NCBI RefSeq assembly: GCF_030463565.1
Contig: NC_134675.1
Coordinates: 10,375,862-10,439,861 of the forward strand
Reading direction: 5' to 3'
Origin: Pelecanus crispus
Taxonomy: Eukaryota > Chordata > Aves > Pelecaniformes > Pelecanidae
DNA: 64,000 nt
Under the pieces are notes generated by a model, which saw only the letters and a list, made by a program, of their open reading frames with translations, was not told where the DNA came from and did not search any database. Below, one piece after another: positions 46,851 to 58,486 of this stretch. Numbering within the stretch: the first letter of the stretch is position 1; the number at the start of each line of letters is the position of its first letter. A program made the position numbers and the translations under genes.

Positions 46851-48985
46851 AGTCATAGACCAGCATACAAATTCTTTTTCTATCGTAATGACTGAACAAA
46901 CTTGTCTTTCCACTTTACCCATCCCCCCTATAAATTCAGGTAAAAAGAAAAACCACACACACATCTTGTTTTGCAGTATTTTGAATACAAGCAATGGTTT
47001 CCAGGCACAAAACCAAAAGGAGACTATGGCAGCTTTAGAAAATATACGTAAGTTATTACAGCATTTATCTAAAATGCAAGATCTGCTTGCAGAGGAAGGA
47101 CTTGAGCAAAGATCTAACAGTTCCCAGGCAAATGCACTAACCATCAGGCTGGAGGCTCTCCCCTCCAGAGGTGATCTCAAGTTCAGCATGCAGACTCCCA
47201 CCATCACCTCCAGGCATTACTGGCCATCCTGTTCTGGATCTCAAAGTAAGGGAAGGATGCTTTCTTTCACTGGTATGTACTTCCACTCCAGCAGTCTTCA
47301 GCAAGTATCTAGACCAGCTGCTAGTCCTAAGTGCCAGTGGAGATCTTCAGTTGCTTCCACACTTCACCAAACTCACATTTGTCTCAGGTAGTTTGACAGT
47401 GATAAGCTCTGCTATAGTGTTTTACCTGAATTATAGCTATTTGCACTACTTCCTTTACACCCTAAAAGTGCATTAGTAGATGACCCTCAAAATATAAAGA
47501 GCAGCAAGGACTGACAACTCTGAAAACAAGCCCCAAGCTACCTCAAATGCAGAGCTATCACCTGTGTTCATTCACAGACACCTAGACAGCAACTCCAAGG
47601 AATGCAGGTGAGAACAGGCTTCTCAGACATGCAGGAAGTATTCACACAGCAGGATAGCCAGTTATTCGAACCTATAAACCTCTATAAGATGTTATGGATT
47701 GCTATACTCCCACTTTGGGATTTTCAGTACTCTACTATCTCTGCCACTAAGCAAGGCACTAAAGCTTTGAATTGATTTGTTCTACTTTTGCTTGTTTTTT
47801 TCTCTATAGTTATTTCAAGCATTATCTCTATGCAAAAAGAACCAGCCCACAATCAGCTCTCAAAAGGAATGTGATTAGGGTATTGTTGCAGTAGGATTTA
47901 AAAATTGCCAACATCTCACACAAGAGCTTAGCTTTCATGTTTCTCCAGGCACTGCTTCTCCCTCAGAAGAAGCACAAACTCCTTATCAGAGAAGGGGAGA
48001 ATAAAAGTAACATAGTGGGGAACATAAAAAAGGGGGGAAAAAAAAAAAAAAAAAGAGATGAGGCAAGTGAGTGAACTCTTGCAAAATGCTTACATCGCTT
48101 CATGAGACCAGCAGCCTCCTGCTTAGTCTCTTCTCCACTTGATGTTATCCATTTGTTGGTTCAAGGGAAGGAGAGGGGAAGAGGTAGCATTTTATCGCTT
48201 TGCTAGCAGATGCACTCTTGGAAGAGAGAAAATAGCACAGGGATAATATTTTTAGAGATTGGAAGGACAGACGTCTGCCTCTGCATAGTGACTTATTGGC
48301 CTCAACTCAAGAGAGCCCTGAGCTCATATCAAGCCTCATTCTACTCAAATGCTCTGCTACTCTGGTTCATATGGCTGTTATGCAATTCTTCTATTAGTAA
48401 ATAAAATCTCATTGAGAGCTTTCCATGAGTGTCCCAAGACAAGAGCCAAGCAGGTCATTGGCAGATATTTATTAAATTAATTTACTCCTAGTTAATCTAG
48501 GACATCAGAATGCCTTTTTAAAATGATGTATGGGTATTTTTTTGCATTTGATTTTTTTTTTTAAATAACACACACTAATCTGCAACCTGCTAGGATTAAA
48601 AAAAAAAAAAAAAGACAAAAGAGACTACAGCTTCTACCAAAGTAGCACTCCCTCCAACTAGATTGCAAGTGCATTATATCAGTTCTGTAATAAGCATGCT
48701 CACACTCACTACAGAAACTGGAGAATTTGTTAAGAACCTGCAATGCTGATAAAGCAGAATTTAACTAGTCTTTTCACAGGGAGAAACTTAAGAATGTCAC
48801 AAGTAGCAATGGCAGACCGCAGAAAGCTTGTGCTGCCTAACCGTGCAAAAGAAAGCAAAATCTTTTGCGTGCTCTGTTGGAAGTTAGAAGCACGGGTTCC
48901 TGGCTAAACTTGATGCGATTCCTAAAGCAGACTTTTTTTTTTTTTTTACAGCTACAGATAATCTTGATTTTTTAAGCCCCCGCTG
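46851..48985. other. RAI14 intron 1, no gene seen
   Basis: Unique sequence with A runs (48037-48056, 48597-48614). A decayed tRNA-like relic at 47085-47165 is the only structure recognised. Confidence 0.5.
47085..47165 (-). repeat. decayed tRNA-derived SINE-like relic
   Basis: On minus, AGCCTGATGGTTAGTGCATT resembles a Pol III A box region and GCTCAAGTCCTT a weak B box at tRNA-like spacing. The family is not identified. Confidence 0.35.
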
Positions 48986-48989
48986 TCAC

Positions 48990-50290
48990 AGGAACGCGTA
49001 GCCTCCGTGCGTGCCCGCGGAGCAGAAGACGCAGCTGGCAGCAGCGCGGGGGAACACGGCGGAGCCCAGCTCAAACGCCGCACCCCCGGGGAGCCCGGTA
49101 GCCAGCCCGCCCTTCCTCGATCTCCCACTAAAACCCCAGAGAGAAACCGCCCCACACGAGCATCAAGACAACGCCGTCCCCAGAACCACCGTTTTTATCG
49201 GAGCGAGGCAATCTGAGGGTCGTCGTCGTCCCCCGGGGGTGGATTTAACTCCTATCAGGGCCCCCCCGGGAGAGGGAGTGAGGAGGCGGCACTGCTGCCC
49301 CCGGGGCTCAGCCAGACCCGCGCTGTCAGGGACCGGGCGACCCCCATCTCTGAGGCGGCGAGGGCGGCCTCCGCGGCTCCGCTCCTCCTCGGGGCTGCTT
49401 GGGGCTGAGGGACCCGCGGAGACACCCAGCCGGGCGGGTAGGGGTGAGGGAGAGCGAACCGGCGCCGGCCTGACCACACCGAGGCACTACCGCTCACCCC
49501 CGCAGGCAGCTGTCACCCCTGCCACGCACCAGGGGAAGAGAAAAAAGAATAAAATTATAAATAAAGTAAATAAAATGAAACAGCCAAGCAGCAGCAACTC
49601 ACGGGCTGCCCCCCCTAGTGCTCTCCACTCCCCCACACCGGGGAAACGGGGCTCTACAGCAGCGCCAGGGGAAGAGAAGGGAGAAGTTTCCTCCTGTTGC
49701 GCCGCTCAGAGGTTTTTTTCCCCCAACGGCTCCGCCGGGGAAGCGCCCACCCGCCGCCGGCAACAGCCCCCCCGCGAACGGCGGCGGGGGCAAGTGAGCG
49801 CCGCACACAAAGCCCCTATTCACAACGCACGCAGGCAACCAACCTCCCTCCCTCCCGCCGAGCTGTGCTCACCTCATGGAAAAACCGCGTCCCGCTACGG
49901 TCGTCGCCGCCGCCAAGAGCCACGCCGCTGCTGAAGGGCGGAGCGGCACCGACGTGCGCCCCAGGACACTCGGCCGCTCCACGCGGATAGGGCAGGGGAG
50001 AGGGTGACATCACTCCGAGGCCACGTGACCGCGGGGCTCCGGTCCCCTGCGCTCGCAGAAGAGGGTCACGTGGCGGCGCGCGGAGCCGTCCGTCCATTGC
50101 ACGGCGGTTGCTGCGCGCGCGCGGCTCCCTCCCTGAGGAGCGGGTTCCTGAGGGGAAGGAGTGGGATGACGGTGCCACCCCGTCGAAGAGTGGAAAAAGG
50201 GAGTTGTCACCCGGGGTGATGTTGGTGGGAGACGCTTCAAGGAGCCCACCCTGCTCGCCCAGGGCCGGGTGCGTGGGAAAGGTATGTGGG
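48990..50290. promoter_or_regulatory. CpG island, probable RAI14 promoter region
   Basis: This is a GC- and CpG-rich block in otherwise AT-rich DNA. It contains two E-boxes in inverted orientation (CCACGTGACC 50021-50030, GGTCACGTGG 50064-50073), TGACATCA at 50005-50012 and a GCGCGC-rich stretch near 50115. Splice donors point both ways: GAG/GTGAGC on minus at 49872-49871 and AAAG/GTATGT on + at 50282. This fits a bidirectional promoter. Assignment to RAI14 rests on position 17 kb upstream of its first coding exon. Confidence 0.7.
49873..50060 (-). other. RAI14: candidate non-coding exon 1 of RAI14
   Basis: The minus strand reads GC-rich 5'UTR-like sequence ending CCATGAG before a GTGAGCAC donor at 49872-49871. 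The 5' boundary is a guess placed near the E-boxes. An alternative minus donor (GGG/GTGAGC) lies near 49495. Transcript data are needed to choose. Confidence 0.4.
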
Positions 50291-50993
50291 GAGTTGGGTT
50301 CCAAGTCCCTTCCGCCTCTGGATGCCTTCTAGCCTCCTCGGGAAAAAGCTGAGGGGCCAAAAAATATATCAAGTTCTTCAAGGAGCACGAGTGCTTCAGC
50401 ACATGAGAGAAGTCCTGTGCTTCAGTTCCCTCCAAAGCTTCCCTGTGTGTCGAATTCCCCTTCCTCTGACCCCCAGGCAGGAAGGACTGCTCCAGAAGAA
50501 AGAGAACTGGGGCACTTGTTTAATATCCAAATTAATGACCAGTGTAGTGTTTGGTTACACAGGAGCTTAGAGGTTAGAGATCCACAAGTGAGCTTTATAG
50601 TGGGCTTTACTGCTTTACTGGACATGCTCCAGAAGTCTCTTTCCTGTGTAGGCCAAACCCCTCTTCTCAAAGTTGAACCTCCAGAGCACCCTTTCTCACA
50701 TCTTCTGGCAAGCCAATGTCAAACCACTGTCCCACCTCCATATCTCACCAAAAAGATCACAGTTGCCTTCCAGACCCTGTGCAATGAACTCTGGACACTT
50801 TGTCTACAAATTGTCCTGTTAAGTGAGTTGGTGAGCCTCTGCCTACCATCCCACTGCAAGAGTCCTGCCAGAGATATTAGCCATTTTCCCATCATGTCAT
50901 GCCCATCTACTCACCACAACCATGTTCCCCACCTGAAAAGGTCTCCTTTAATCTCTGCGATCACTCTTATCTTCTCTATTCTCAACCATATGA
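50291..50993. other. flank of CpG island, no gene seen
   Basis: Open frames here are short and unremarkable. If the + donor at 50282 is used, this would be the first intron of an upstream antisense transcript. Confidence 0.45.
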
Positions 50994-51135
50994 CCAGCTG
51001 GGTTAGCTCAGTTGGTTAGAGCATGGTGCTAATAATGCCAAGTTCACAAGTTCAATCCCTGCTTACTGCAGGGGGGTTGGGCTCGATGATCTCTCAAGGT
51101 CCCTTCCAACCCAAAGCATTCTATGATTCTATGAT
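50994..51135 (+). mobile_element. tRNA-Ile-derived SINE with CR1-type tail (TguSINE1-like)
   Basis: The 5' part is tRNA-Ile-like: A box TAGCTCAGTTGG (51004-51015), an anticodon region GCTAATAATGCC with AAT, and a B box like AGTTCAATCCC. The 3' part is a CR1 tail (GATGATCTCTCAAGGTCCC, then ATTCTATG octamers). This layout matches the songbird SINE described as TguSINE1, which pairs tRNA-Ile with a CR1-X tail. It is moved by CR1 enzymes in trans. Confidence 0.8.
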
Positions 51136-53383
51136 ATCCACACCTTCTAAAGTGGCAAACAGTACAGGGAGGAAATGAGCATATCAAAAATTTACGTGAT
51201 TATTGTAATAGTGGCAAGTATTGTTATTAAACAAATTATCACCAGAAGCATGCTTTCCTCCGCTAATCTGCAGTCCTTACCTTGGCCAATTTGCTTTGCA
51301 TGTGTTTTACTTTTGAGAACAGCCATAATCGTGCCAGTACTGTTTCCTCTCTTTTTTCTTATAAAAAACACGCACATCAATGTTAATCTAATATAGTTAA
51401 TGCTGAGAATTTAATTTGCACAGAATCAATAAAAATAGGAAAATTAAACTTCCCTGGCAATGCTAGCTCAGCAGCTACAAAACATATTGCAATTATTATG
51501 CAATTATTTTTAATTCCAGTTATTTTTAAAAGCCAAATACATGTGTACAATATGGTTAAAAAGTCTCCTGCCTGTTTCACCACCAAAATTCCATGTAATC
51601 ATGTGTGACTAACATGAAAATGATTTAATATGTGAGTACAATCTCTTACATTTTTAATAGTTTGACCATGTTGAATTTTTATTTCCATTCTCAATGACAG
51701 CATATCATAAAGATGGGGTTTGGATATGTTTGCATGGGATGGTTGCATATAAGACACATGAATAATAAATAGTATATTTTGGCTACAGTATTATAAAATA
51801 TTCAGATCTTGAGAAGTGGGAAATACAGTATTTACTAGTTCCCAGAGAAGTATTGTTCATCATCTTGTAAACTGTGATCCAGGATAAAAGCTTTGGGCTT
51901 TGTAGTGGCAGCTAGCTTAAATTCATTAGATCAAACTGATCTGTCTGACAGAAACTGACTGCCCCCTAGGTTAGTCTCCTTGCATGGAAGACTGTGCTTT
52001 CTTCTCTTCTGAGCCCCCTTTTGGGTCCCTCTCCAAGGGCAGGGCATTGCCTCTCATTCAAAACACTCCTATGTAATTTTGTGGCTGAAGCCTCTGAGGG
52101 CAGAGCACAAGACTGGGAGTCAGGAGATCTCAGCTCTATTCCTAATTTTGCCCTCAGTGTGCTGTAGGACTCTGCGATAGTCATGTTTTTCCACCTGTGC
52201 TTCTACTGTCTACATACAGGGTGAGAACAACTCTTTGAGAGTTTTAATAAATGCTCAGCATGAGCTAACAAAAGTTGTTAGCAAGATGGAGAGAATCTAA
52301 TCTGCAAGAGGCAGAAGGTGGAGTACATCCTACACAAGCAGCTTCTCTCAAAATCTAAGCGTTAGCACACTGGCAGTGTGATGCCCTTCCCATGCCCCTC
52401 CGTTCCTTTGTGCAACAGGCATGAGACTAGGATGGGAGAGGAAGAGAATATCCTCTTCTGTACAACCTATTGGAAAAGCTGGGGGGGTTGCAGCCAGTTT
52501 TGACTTCAAGTAGCTGCCCACCATGGTGAAGATGTGATGAAACCACCCATGCATTCCTAGCTACTTCTTCAGAAGGGAGAGGCCTGGAAGTGGCTTAAAG
52601 ATGTCTTCAATCACACTTATCGCTCTCTTCGCACTGTCTTGATAGCATCTGCTAATTAGCTTACTTAGCGTTCTTAATTATTTTTCTGCTGCTTCTGGCT
52701 ACTGCCTTCTGCAGAAAACAAAGAGCTGGTCACATCTCCACTTAGAAATTATTTGCAAAGGAAATCACACTCCTGAGCTGGTTGATCACTTACCTGCCAT
52801 CTTTCAAGCAGCTTAAACCTGTTCTATGAGCTGTAAGTGCCACATGTTCCCTTCCCTCATTAGACTTGTTCTGGTCTGATTATTTACAATCTGAATATAG
52901 TTTGTTTTGCTAATCCTGGCTGTTATTTTTTTGCCGAAGGACAATTTAAAGAAAGTTTGGGTTTAGGTTTTGAGACATGATTTTGTTCCCGGGCTGTTCT
53001 TTGCTTACAGTAAAATATTTTTTTCACCCCTTGAGACAGATGTCCCCCATAAATGCATGAATCTCTGTGGTAACAAGTGGGAGAGAGTTAAAAAACTTGG
53101 TTTATATCTGCTCCAACCAGAGCGCTTTCTTTTTTTAATAACTTGTTAGCACAGAAAGGAGGTACTTGGTGCCTCTTCACAATATGGCATGTTTCAGAAA
53201 ACTTGGCTGGGAATTTTTCTCCTTTACTGTTTCTGTGCTGTTTGTGTATCGCCAGCAATGGGCCCGACAGGGTCAACGCAGGAAAATACTAAAAATTGAA
53301 GAAAGGCACAATTAGAGCTGCTCAGACAGAGCTCTTCAATGAGACACAATCTTGAGAGAGAGGAAGGCCTACCTAGGGACTTA
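51136..53383. other. intergenic, no gene seen
   Basis: AT-rich unique sequence except for the relic at 52095-52230. Confidence 0.5.
52095..52230 (+). repeat. MIR/CORE-SINE-like relic
   Basis: AGACTGGGAGTCAGGAGATC, then a decayed tail ending TAGTCATG..CCACCTGTGC, resembles the conserved core of MIR-type CORE-SINEs common in amniotes. Confidence 0.5.
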
Positions 53384-53515
53384 GAATCATAGAATCATTT
53401 ATATTGGAAAAGACCTTTAAGATCATCCAGTCCAACCATTAACCTAACATTACCAAGTCCACCACTAAACCAATTAAGGGTAGAGTCATAATTTCATGTT
53501 TCCTGGCTTGGTGGC
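53384..53515 (-). mobile_element. short CR1 3' end
   Basis: Minus-strand CR1 tail, 5' truncated after about 130 bases at CTGGCTTGGTGGCTGG. It is very similar to 55287-55426. Confidence 0.85.
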
Positions 53516-53535
53516 TGGATTATTCCCAATGAAAG

Positions 53536-55038
53536 TAAAAACTAGGAATCATTAAGATTGGAAAGGACCTCTAAGATCATCAGTCCAATCATCAACCCAA
53601 CACCACCATGCCTACTAAACCATGTCCCAAAGTGCCACGTCTACCCATTTTTTGAACACTTCCAGGGATGGTGACTCCACCACCTCTCTGGGCAGCCTGT
53701 TCCAATGCTTGACTACCCTTTCCGTGAAGAAATTTTTCCTAATATCCAATGTAAACCTCCCCTGGCGCAGCTTGAGCCCATTTCCTCTCGTCCTATCGCT
53801 AGCTACTTGGGAGAAGAGACCAACACCCACCTCACTACAACCTCCTTTCAGGTAGTTGTAGAGAGCGATAAGGTCTCCCCTCAGCCTCCTCTTTTCCAGG
53901 CTAAACAACCCCAGTTCCCTCAGCCGCTCCTCATAAGACCTGTGCTCTAGACCCTTCACAAGCTTCGTTGCCCTTCTCTGGACACGCTCCAGCACCTCAA
54001 TGTCTTTCTTGTAGTGAGGGGCCCAAAACTGGACACAGTATTCCAGGTGCGGCCTCACCAGCGCCGAGTACAGGGGCACAATCACCTCCCTGCTCCTGCT
54101 GGCCACAGCATTCCTGATACAAGCCAGGATGCTGTTGGCCTTCTTGGCCACCTGGGCACACTGCTGGCTCATGTTCAGCCGGCTGTTGACCAGCACCCCC
54201 AGGTCCTTTTCCGTCTGGCAGCTTTCCAGCCACTCTTCCCCAAGCCTGTAGCGTTGCATGGGGTTGTTGTGACCCAAGTGCAGTGCCCGGCACTTGGCCT
54301 TGTTGAACCTCATACAGTTGGCCTCGGCCCATTGGTCCAGCCTGTCCAGGTCCCTCTGCAGGGCCTTCCTACCCTCGAGCAGATCGACACTCCCACCCAG
54401 TTTGGTGTCATCTGCAAACTTACTGAGGGTGCACTCAATGCCCTCATCCGGATCGTTGATAAAGATATTGAACAAGACTGGCCCCAAAACTGAGCCCTGG
54501 GGAACACCGCTCGTGACCGGCTGCCAACTGGATTTAACTCCATTCACCACAACTCTCTGGGCTCGGCCATCCAGCCAGTTTTTTACCCAGCGAAGAGTAC
54601 ACCTGCCTAGGCCATGAGCCGCCAGCTTACCTAGGAGAATGCTCTGGGAGAATGTGTCAAAGGCTTTACTGAAGTCCAGGTAAATGACATCCACAGCCTT
54701 TCCTTCATCCACTAGGCAGGTCACCAGGTCATAGAAGGAGATCAGGTTGGTCAAGCAGGACCTGCCTTTCATGAACCCATGCTGGCTGGGCCCGATCCCC
54801 TGGTTGACCTGCACTTGCCTGTTGAGCTCACTCAAGATGAACCGCTCCATAATCTTTCCTGGCACCAACGTCAGGCTGATAGGCCTGTAGTTCCCCGGGT
54901 CCTCCTTCTGGCCCTTCTTGTAGATGGGCGTCACGTTGGCAAGCCTCCAGTCATCAGGGACCTCCCCAGTTAACCAGGACTGCTGATAGATGATGGAGAG
55001 TGGCTTGGTAAGCTCCTCCGCCTGCTCCCTCAGTATTT
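53536..55038 (-). mobile_element. CR1 LINE, 5' truncated, open RT frame
   Basis: This young copy has a CR1 3' tail and the ORF2 C-terminal half. It is open over about 439 codons (53615-54934), with [27 protein letters not shown], an intact FADD box and the C-terminal domain. It is truncated in the RT fingers near 55038, so it lacks the endonuclease and cannot act alone. It is closely related to the full-length copy at 6122-11264. Confidence 0.93.
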
Positions 55039-55286
55039 TCCTTTGAAGTGATCTTTCAAAGGCTGAAGGAAAAATCCAGAAATAGTTGCAGGGAACTTTC
55101 TAGATTATTTCAACTTTGACTCGCTAGATGGTTATTTCCTCTGCCTCCACCAACCTTCCTTCGTCCTCATGGTTTTTACATCTACGTTATCCTCTTTGCA
55201 CCTTTCTGCATGGAGTTCCAATCTATGACACTTGTTTGACCTCTTTACGGTCCCAGGTGACATTTCTAGGAAAGCTCCAGAGAAAT
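55039..55286. other. short unique spacer
   Basis: No recognised element or exon between two CR1 pieces. Confidence 0.5.
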
Positions 55287-55426
55287 TATAAAATCATAGA
55301 AGCATTTAGGTTGGAAAAGACCGTTAAGATCATCCAGTCCAACCATTAACCCAACATTACCAAGTCCACCACTAAACCAATTAAGGGTAGAGTAGCAATT
55401 TCATGTTTCCTGGCTTGGTGACTGGA
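55287..55426 (-). mobile_element. short CR1 3' end
   Basis: Same tail type and the same truncation region as 53384-53515. It is interrupted at CTGGA by the LTR starting at 55427. Confidence 0.85.
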
Positions 55427-55997
55427 TGTCGTGGTTTAGCCCTAGCCAGCAACTAAGCACCACGCAGCCGCTCGCTCACTCCCCCTACCCCGATGGGATG
55501 GGGGAGAGAATCGGAGGAGTAAGAGTGCGAAAAACTCCTGGGTTGAGATAAGAACAGTTTAATAATTGAAATAAAGTAAAATAGTAATGCTAATAGTAAC
55601 AGTATAATAATGATAATAATAATAAAGATACACGAAGCAAGTGATGCACAATGCAATTGCTCACCACCCGCCGACCGATACCCAGACAGTTCCCGAGCAG
55701 CGATCGCTGCTCCCTGGCCACCGCCCCCCAGTTTATATACTGAGCATGATGTCATATGGTATGGAATAGCCCTTTGGTCAGTTTGGATCAACTATTCTGG
55801 CTGTGCCTCCTCCCAGTTTCTTGTGCCCCTGGCAGAGCATGGGAAGCTGAAAAAGTCCTTGACTAGCATAAGCAGTACTTAGCAACAACTAAAAACATCA
55901 GCATGTTATCAACATTCTTCTCCTACTAAATCCAAAACACAGCACTATGCCTGCTGCTAGGAAGAAAATTAACTCTATCCCAGACGAAACCAGGACA
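55427..55997 (-). mobile_element. complete ERVL LTR
   Basis: 571-bp LTR in minus orientation (TGTCGTGGTTTAGCCC to ACCAGGACA). Flanks ctgga and atact do not match, so flanking DNA was probably lost on one side. Confidence 0.92.
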
Positions 55998-56944
55998 ATA
56001 CTGAAGAGTGGAGATGGATACAGCAAACATTTTTTCTGTGAACATTAGATAGTTGGTGCTTGTTGGAACAAAGTAAATACCAAGTACCTTAAAATAATTT
56101 TTATTCCCTTTTCTCAGCATTTGTTTCTGCAACCATTCGTGAAACCAAGAGTTTTTTGTTTATAAAATTCAAAGAAAGGAAGTCTTGAGAACATTTATGC
56201 ATATGAAGGCTCACAGAATGGCTTGTAAGCCATAATTTTCTGTCATTTTATCAAAAAAGGACTAGGTTTCCTTCCCCCTTTTATCACATGAGCCAAATTT
56301 TGCCTTACAAACTCTACAACAGCATAATTTCCTCTATGGAGTTATCCTTGAGGATAGCCCCATAACTGAACCACATTGCTAAATGGTATATTAAATTTAT
56401 TCATTGTAAATATTTTAAATGAAGATGCTAAAACCTTTGCATTTGGATATATTTGTATTTTCTGTCATTAGTTGGGGCTATATCTGTTCTTCATCCAGAA
56501 TTTAATTCCTGCTGGGGCAAAAGTCTTGGCCTCTGCTATTCTGACTTTTGGAACAAGTTTCATATACCTCTTTTTTTGTCTCATTAAACCTCCAACAAGT
56601 TTCAGTTCAGCTCAAAACACATCACTTAAAATTTCATTCAATCACTCTTAAATTCAGCCTTCCTTGGTATTTATTCCTGAATCCTGCATATGTTTTGCTC
56701 TGCTCCTCTGGATGATGTAAGTCCATTTTGTATATGAAGTAGTATGCAGAAGGAAATTGCAATCACATTCAAAATTATTATATCTGGAAAATGTATTCTT
56801 CAAAGGTTGCTGATGGTAGCTGGTTGCAATGAGATGCTGACTGGTAAAGACAATCTCTGGTACTGACTTCATCCTTCAATATGTTCTGTGCTTTGAAAGA
56901 TATGTTTGCTGCATTGCATTTTCTGAAGAAAGCAAATAGATTCA
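55998..56944. other. intergenic, no gene seen
   Basis: AT-rich unique sequence between two LTRs. Confidence 0.5.
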
Positions 56945-57117
56945 TGTCGTGGTTTAGCCCCAGCCAGCAACTAAGCACCACGCAGCCGCTCGCTCACTCC
57001 CCCTACCCTGATGGGATGGGGGAGAGAATCGGAGGAGTAACACTCCTGGGTTGAGATAAGAACAGTTTAATAACTGAAATAAAGTAAAATAGTAATGATA
57101 ATAATAACAACAATACA

Positions 57118-57165
<48 letters not shown>

Positions 57166-57525
57166 TACAAAGCAAGTGATGCACAATGCAATTGCTCACC
57201 ACCCACCGACCGATACCCAGACAGTCCCCGAGCAGTGATGACTGCCCCCCGGCCATCTCCCCCCAGTTTATATACTGAGCACGACATCATATGGTATGGA
57301 ATAGCCCTTTGGTCAGTTTGGATCAACTATCCTGGCTGTGCCAACTCCCAGCTTCTCACTGGCAGGACATGAGAAGCTGAAAAGCCCTTGAGTAGTGTAA
57401 GCAGTACTTAGCAACAACTAAACCATCAGTGTGTTATCAGCATTATTCTCATGCTAAATCCAAACCACAGCTCTATGCCAGCTACTAGGAAGAAAATTAA
57501 CTCTATCCCAGCTGAAAATAGGACA
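56945..57525 (-). mobile_element. complete ERVL LTR with expanded triplet repeat
   Basis: 581-bp LTR in minus orientation (TGTCGTGG to ATAGGACA). It is longer than its relatives because of a pure ATA/TAA run. No target duplication is seen (attca and acggg). Confidence 0.92.
57119..57164 (+). repeat. (ATA)n microsatellite
   Basis: About 15 perfect ATA triplets grew from the short TTA-rich tract that other copies of this LTR carry at the same place. Confidence 0.93.
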
Positions 57526-58486
57526 ACGGGATACAAAGATTATCGCGTAAGCTTACTATATGTATCTTAAATGTAACATGAATGCAAAAAACATCACTTA
57601 CCAACCCATTGATGCCTGTGTCAGGTAAGGGATCTCTCAGCCTCGAGGGGTAACCTTGAGAGGCATCCCTACTCAAGGGGAGATCACTGCTGCACAGCCA
57701 GCTGCTATGGAGGGAGAGCTCAATGGACCTTAATGTCTGCAAATATTTATAGTGTAAAGTGGTTGATTTGTAGTCAGATTTTCTGCTGTGTTAATGCAGT
57801 TTCAGATGCTTATCAGCCCAGTCTCCAGCCAAACTGGGTTTTTTGGGGGGTTGGTGCTGAGTTCTCACTGATAGCCTCACACAACAGGATTAACTTTGAT
57901 TAGGCCTACTTGCTGAGCATCTGCCTGGACCAACGTTCAGTTAGTTCAAACAGGAGGAGCACATCCATCACCGGTCCCCATATTTATACTACATGCAGCT
58001 GGGAGTTTTTCCTTCAGACAATGTTCAGTCTGGTCTCCTGGGCAAAGCATCCCTAACACAGGTGGTTCAAAGACATCCAAAGTGCAAGTCATTGATTTAG
58101 ACCCATATACCCCCTCCCATGAGCTGGAGGATGTTTAATGGGCATCTGGGATAGAGCTGCTTCTGAATCTAATTAATATACACCAAAGTTGCTCTGCAAG
58201 TCAAACCAACATGATAGGAGATTCACTCTGAAGCCACACCAAACAAAAATGTTAATCTAGACACAGTCAAAGCTTCCTGACTTATTTTAAATTTGTTTAC
58301 TTTAACTTGATTTAGGAACCAGAACCAGGACAGTCCCTTTATCTTGCTACGCAATAGCAAATGCCTGTCCAAATCCCCTCTCTGCCTGTGAGGAAGTAGG
58401 ATTGCATGATATGCATCAGTGTATGAGAGCTGTATCAAATTAAATTGAATCCATGCCATGCCAATATGCCTTTAAGTCTCAGTTCA
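57526..58486. other. intergenic, possible old ERV piece
   Basis: No gene. The minus strand of about 57530-57740 looks like a fragment of another avian ERV, but I cannot name it. Confidence 0.35.

Noticed and set aside
49011..49934. 307-codon ORF in the CpG island
   Set aside because: GC-rich, Arg/Pro-rich, overlaps other long frames, no recognisable domain. Stop codons are rare by composition.
50994..51067. Functional tRNA-Ile gene
   Set aside because: Mismatches in the stem and B box and a CR1 tail fused directly to it mark it as a SINE.
57526..57740. Fragment of another avian ERV on minus
   Set aside because: Looks familiar but I cannot match it to a named family or find its LTR ends.
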